Shown piece by piece: positions 5,606 to 7,090 of a DNA stretch of 7,090 nt. Each line of letters begins with the position of its first letter. Position 1 is the first letter of the stretch. A program made the position numbers and the translations under genes. The stretch is from Patescibacteria group bacterium (GTDB lineage Bacteria; Patescibacteriota; Minisyncoccia; Phycocordibacterales; XYD1-FULL-46-19). The stretch is from NCBI GenBank assembly GCA_030916795.1, contig JAUPVZ010000045.1, positions 1 to 7,090 on the forward strand, read 5' to 3'. The notes under the pieces are model-generated. The model made no database searches, was not told the origin of the DNA, and worked only from the letters and a program-made list of their open reading frames with translations.

Positions 5606-5998
5606 TCAGAAAGTTTTGACACACACCCCGTTAGTCGGGTCGGTCGCTGCTACAGGATCTGGATTCAAGTGGGGGTCGGGGTCCCACAAGCGATGCTCGT
5701 TGTAAAAATCCAAAGCATGAAAGTGGGGTTCTTCGCCCTTATCCCGCCTCACCAACTTGTGGCCACGGTCATAGTAGTGGTCGAGGTAACCCCCGGCCGA
5801 CACCGTCCGGAAGCCACGGTCACTGGCCCGCTTCTCCCAGCGGATCCAATCGTGGGCCATAGCAATATGACCCATGGTCAAAAACATTTTCTTGCCTTTG
5901 GCCCTCCAGAGAAGAGTCGAAAAGACAGTTGGCCCCTCCAAAGCCTGATCGCACACATATTCATCCGAAACAAAATGCCCAAATAAGAACCAGAACAT
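5606..5998 (-). CDS. Unknown 130-residue protein rich in His, Asp and aromatic residues
   Basis: I do not recognise this protein. After a hydrophobic start (FWFLFGHFVSDEYV) it has a basic segment (WRAKGKKMFLTMGHIAMAHD), then clusters that could bind metal: HDWIRWE (about 49-55), DHYYDRGHKLV, EEPHFHALDFYNEH and DPDPHLNPDP. The abundance of His, Asp, Glu, Trp and Tyr suggests a compact metal-binding or hydrolase-like fold, but no known catalytic motif is present. There is no clear signal peptide; the start is too acidic and interrupted. The ATG is supported by an SD AAAGGAG at 6005-6011, six bases upstream. A short inverted repeat TGGTC-T-GACCA at 6027-6037 in the leader or promoter could be an operator. 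The gene is a single-gene unit between two terminators and is GC-rich (one 60-base line near 67%). Confidence 0.75.
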   Translation of the reverse strand: MFWFLFGHFVSDEYVCDQALEGPTVFSTLLWRAKGKKMFLTMGHIAMAHDWIRWEKRASDRGFRTVSAGGYLDHYYDRGHKLVRRDKGEEPHFHALDFYNEHRLWDPDPHLNPDPVAATDPTNGVCVKTF

Positions 5999-6067
5999 AG
6001 CCCGCTCCTTTCCGCGCGTAGCGCTGTGGTCTGACCAAGATTAAAACAGAAAAATACAAAAAAAGAA

Positions 6068-6098
6068 ACCTGAGCGCCGCCGGGAGCGGCGCTCAGGT
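6068..6098 (-). terminator. Rho-independent terminator after the 73-residue gene
   Basis: ACCTGAGCGCCGC (6068-6080), a five-base loop, and the exact complement (6086-6098) form a 13-bp stem. On the minus strand it is followed by TTTCTTTTTTTG, the best T-tract in the window. It begins nine bases after the stop codon at 6108. Confidence 0.95.
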
Positions 6099-6107
6099 AA
6101 CACAAAT

Positions 6108-6329
6108 TCATTCCTCCTCTTCGACTTCCACCAGAAAGTCGTTTTCGTGGCGCCTGGCAAAATCTTCGGCCCCACCACTATTTATGTAGTGGAGCGCCAT
6201 CTCGTGCGGGTTGGGGTCATGCCCCACCGCGAGACCGGTAAACCACCGGTTAACATCCCCCATCATCTCTTCCAGCTGGGCCCGCATGCGCGCCGCTGCA
6301 TCTATCACAAACTTTTTGACTTTGCCCAC
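6108..6329 (-). CDS. Unknown 73-residue protein with acidic tail
   Basis: I do not recognise this protein. It starts with GTG and has a basic amphipathic helix at the N-terminus (GKVKKFVIDAAARMRAQLEE), then a middle with aromatic and His residues (VNRWFTGLAVGHDPNPHEMA), then LHYINSGGAEDFARRHENDF and a run of Glu at the end (VEVEEEE). No membrane span, signal or Cys motif is present. Coding status is supported by a near-perfect SD, five bases from the GTG, a well-placed strong terminator, and codon composition like that of the adjoining GC-rich genes. The opposite charge of the two ends could allow self-association or nucleic acid mimicry by the tail; this is speculation. It is a single-gene unit lying divergent from the tRNA-Gln gene. 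Confidence 0.72.
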   Translation of the reverse strand: MGKVKKFVIDAAARMRAQLEEMMGDVNRWFTGLAVGHDPNPHEMALHYINSGGAEDFARRHENDFLVEVEEEE

Positions 6330-6334
6330 GGTTC

Positions 6335-6341
6335 ACCTCCT
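6335..6341 (-). promoter_or_regulatory. Shine-Dalgarno that fixes the GTG start
   Basis: AGGAGGT on the minus strand, five bases before the GTG at 6329, is essentially the full anti-16S complement. It makes the GTG start secure and shows that the 73-residue frame is translated. Comparable SDs precede the genes starting at 4033, 5472 and 5998. Confidence 0.85.
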
Positions 6342-6356
6342 CTACTTTGCCCAAGT

Positions 6357-6370
6357 ATTAGAGCTCTAAT
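6357..6370. promoter_or_regulatory. Perfect 14-bp palindrome, operator-like
   Basis: ATTAGAGCTCTAAT is a perfect palindrome in the intergenic region between the 73-residue gene and the divergent tRNA-Gln. It lies 16-29 bases upstream of the SD of the 73-residue gene, within the range of a leader or promoter. A homodimeric regulator could bind here. No copy is seen elsewhere in the window. Confidence 0.45.
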
Positions 6371-6407
6371 TAGTATTGTAAAACTTTTTGGAAATAATTC
6401 TAGTGCA

Positions 6408-6436
6408 TTGCACAATGACCAAAAATATTGCAAAAT
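6408..6436 (+). promoter_or_regulatory. Possible tRNA-Gln promoter
   Basis: TTGCAC (6408-6413), a 17-base spacer and CAAAAT (6431-6436) form a plausible sigma-70-type promoter. The expected start is three or four bases ahead of the mature tRNA 5' end. The -35 overlaps the short palindrome GTGCA-T-TGCAC (6403-6413). The -10 is only 4/6 to consensus. Confidence 0.4.
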
Positions 6437-6446
6437 AGCGAAGTAT

Positions 6447-6517
6447 TGCCGGATCGTCTAAAGGTAGGACATGAGCCTTTGAAGCTCAGTATCTTGGTTC
6501 GATTCCAAGTCCGGCAG
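6447..6517 (+). tRNA. tRNA-Gln (anticodon UUG)
   Basis: A full cloverleaf can be drawn. The acceptor stem TGCCGGA (6447-6453) pairs with TCCGGCA (6510-6516). The D-arm stem is GTC/GAC around TAAAGGTAG. The anticodon stem TGAGC/GCTCA (6472-6476, 6484-6488) encloses loop CTTTGAA, giving anticodon TTG (6479-6481). The variable loop has four bases. The T-arm is CTTGG-TTCGATT-CCAAG. The discriminator is G (6517), and the first acceptor pair is U-A, both identity features of tRNA-Gln. CCA is not encoded: the bases after G73 are CAA, so CCA must be added by tRNA nucleotidyltransferase. The 3' end of this tRNA is the source of the repeats found just downstream. Confidence 0.95.
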
Positions 6518-6552
6518 CAAAGCTGGAGCGAAGCGATAGCTTTGCTGCCGGA
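6510..6552 (+). repeat. 15-bp perfect inverted repeat covering the tRNA 3' end
   Basis: TCCGGCAGCAAAGCT (6510-6524) is followed, after 13 bases, by its exact complement AGCTTTGCTGCCGGA (6538-6552). The left arm contains the entire 3' acceptor strand of tRNA-Gln. The loop contains GCGAAGC (6528-6534), a sequence known to form an unusually stable mini-hairpin. There is no T-tract after the stem, so this is not a standard terminator. Confidence 0.9.
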
Positions 6553-6553
6553 A

Positions 6554-6575
6554 GCAAGTGAACTGCTTCACTTGC
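6554..6575 (+). repeat. Nested 9-bp hairpin interrupting the inverted tRNA copy
   Basis: GCAAGTGAA (6554-6562), loop CTGC, TTCACTTGC (6567-6575). It lies between the two parts of the inverted tRNA copy (6538-6552 and 6578-6589). An alternative hairpin, GAAGCA (6551-6556) with TGCTTC (6564-6569), uses overlapping bases, so only one can form. Confidence 0.75.
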
Positions 6576-6577
6576 GG

Positions 6578-6589
6578 CTTGGAATCGAA
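6578..6589 (-). repeat. Inverted copy of part of the tRNA-Gln T-arm
   Basis: CTTGGAATCGAA is the exact complement of TTCGATTCCAAG (6498-6509) in the tRNA T-loop and T-stem. With 6538-6552 it makes an inverted copy of tRNA bases 6498-6516 plus eight downstream bases, interrupted by a 25-base insertion holding the nested hairpin. Confidence 0.75.
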
Positions 6590-6601
6590 GCCCGGAGCCA
6601 T

Positions 6602-6621
6602 GTTTTGAGAGCTCGCAAAAC
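6602..6621. repeat. 20-base near-perfect palindrome
   Basis: GTTTTGAGAGCTCGCAAAAC is self-complementary except for one central A/G mismatch (6608 with 6615), with GAGCTC at the centre. It lies in the GC-rich non-coding tract between the tRNA and the DUF4145 gene. Role unknown; it could be an operator, a recombinase arm site or part of a structured RNA. Confidence 0.6.
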
Positions 6622-6670
6622 CGGCGAGGACGGGCCCTGGGACCGAGACGAGTGGCGACGAGTCGAGAGT

Positions 6671-6700
6671 CTTGGGCGATTTTCACAAGTCCGGCAGCCA
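6671..6700 (+). repeat. Degenerate direct repeat of the tRNA-Gln 3' end, with CCA (att-like)
   Basis: The core CAAGTCCGGCAGC (6686-6698) is identical to tRNA bases 6506-6518. The similarity continues leftwards (CTTGG at 6671 and 6493; CGATT in both). Unlike the tRNA gene itself, this copy is followed by CA, so it reads acceptor strand, discriminator G and CCA. A partial tRNA 3'-end copy downstream of an intact tRNA is the usual footprint of a site-specific integration boundary. No integrase gene is visible in the window. Confidence 0.55.
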
Positions 6701-6710
6701 GTCTGAGATA

Positions 6711-6729
6711 GTTCCGGAGTCCGAAGAAC
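6711..6729 (+). repeat. Small bulged hairpin upstream of the DUF4145 gene
   Basis: GTTCCGG (6711-6717), loop AGT, CCG-AA-GAAC (6721-6729) folds into a seven-pair stem with an AA bulge. It lies 20 bases before the ATG of the DUF4145 gene. It is too short and lacks a T-tract, so it is not a convincing terminator; it could be part of the structured tract or of the mRNA leader. Confidence 0.35.
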
Positions 6730-6749
6730 CTCAAATAAATAATAAACAT

Positions 6750-7090
6750 ATGAATTACACTTGCCCATATTGTGGTCACCATTCAACTATTGTAGGTAGC
6801 GACACTTATGACCATTGGAAATATGTGTATATGAATCAAACTGATAAAGGACAGATTGGTCTTGGATTTTTTACAGTTCGTTGTGTCAACAGGGAGTGCA
6901 ATAAGCTTTTATTAAAGGTGCGCCTTACTAAAGCCACAATGGGGCAGGGCGGTTATGAAGAGGGAGCAGATATTCAAGAATGGCAATTACTTCCAGAATC
7001 TTTCGCAAAGGTATTACCTGATTATGTTCCTACTGTAATTAAAGATGATTATTATGAAGCGTGTCGCATTAGAGATCTTAGTCCTAAGGC
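6750..7090 (+). CDS. DUF4145 domain protein with N-terminal zinc ribbon (3' end missing)
   Basis: The frame opens at ATG 6750 and stays open to the window end, giving 113 full codons. The N-terminus MNYTCPYCGHHSTI has C5-x2-C8, and C45 and C50 (RCVNREC) complete a likely zinc ribbon. Further on, WQLLPESFAKVLPDYVP followed by DDYYEACRIRDLSPKA is the characteristic entry to DUF4145 (PF13643), where the consensus continues into a helical bundle here cut off. DUF4145 occurs alone or fused to restriction-type proteins, and has been grouped with HEPN-like all-helical domains (from memory), so a role in defence or RNA handling is possible but not shown. The gene is AT-rich, has no SD, and follows the tRNA-Gln and its repeat tract, a position typical of integrated cargo. 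A weak AATAAT lies six bases before the ATG. Confidence 0.82.
   Translation, partial: MNYTCPYCGHHSTIVGSDTYDHWKYVYMNQTDKGQIGLGFFTVRCVNRECNKLLLKVRLTKATMGQGGYEEGADIQEWQLLPESFAKVLPDYVPTVIKDDYYEACRIRDLSPK

Noticed and set aside
5878..6111. Minus-strand 77-codon frame
   Set aside because: It reads through the terminator at 6068-6098 and overlaps the start and SD of the 130-residue gene in another frame.
6453..6700. Retron or tmRNA interpretation of the tRNA-adjacent repeat tract
   Set aside because: There is no reverse transcriptase, no tmRNA tag frame and no conserved tmRNA ends; the repeats are explained by tRNA-Gln end copies.
6428..6706. Plus-strand 92-codon frame across the tRNA-Gln
   Set aside because: It overlaps a complete tRNA and the palindromic tract and has no SD or family resemblance.
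6486..6782. Minus-strand 98-codon frame overlapping the tRNA, ending in GIEPRY
   Set aside because: It is antisense to the tRNA T-arm and repeat tract; the GIEPRY ending is a well-known product of translating tRNA-antisense DNA. It also runs through the DUF4145 start.

Overview
The window looks like a contig end from an uncultivated bacterium, most likely a member of the Candidate Phyla Radiation (Patescibacteria). This is inference. It rests on compact genes, short single-gene units, small membrane proteins (YtxH-like, DUF378), YceI and YihY homologues side by side, several unrecognisable short proteins, a tRNA without encoded CCA, and TAA/TAG/TGA all used as ordinary stops (so no Gracilibacteria-type UGA recoding). 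The first 15 bases are not genomic: they equal the 3' end of the Illumina TruSeq read-1 adapter, so the left edge is a library artefact. The right edge cuts a gene.

Bases 16-3393, all on the minus strand, hold envelope-type genes: a truncated AI-2E family permease, a YihY/BrkB six-span membrane protein, a complete PAP2 phosphatase, two small membrane-anchored proteins in tandem, and a membrane-anchored YceI protein. Strong palindromic terminators lie before the PAP2 gene and after yceI. A divergent promoter region (3394-3494) then leads to a plus-strand DUF378 protein. These genes are AT-rich and mostly lack Shine-Dalgarno (SD) sequences. Two of them have an extended -10 promoter six bases from the ATG, which implies leaderless mRNAs.

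Bases 3723-6343 hold five minus-strand genes of unknown function: a small zinc-ribbon-like protein, an AT-rich helical protein, a 308-residue protein with a winged-helix-like segment and a C-terminal coiled coil, a His/Asp/aromatic-rich 130-residue protein and a 73-residue acidic-tailed protein. Four of the five are GC-rich, have near-perfect SDs and carry a private hairpin terminator, so two styles of gene organisation are interleaved here.

Bases 6357-7090 hold a palindromic operator-like site, a tRNA-Gln(UUG), a 230-base non-coding tract built from inverted and direct partial copies of the tRNA 3' end plus other palindromes, and the 5' part of a DUF4145 zinc-ribbon protein. The tract resembles the scar or boundary of an element integrated at the tRNA and is the most unusual part of the window. 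No complete defence system, CRISPR array, transposase or integrase is visible.
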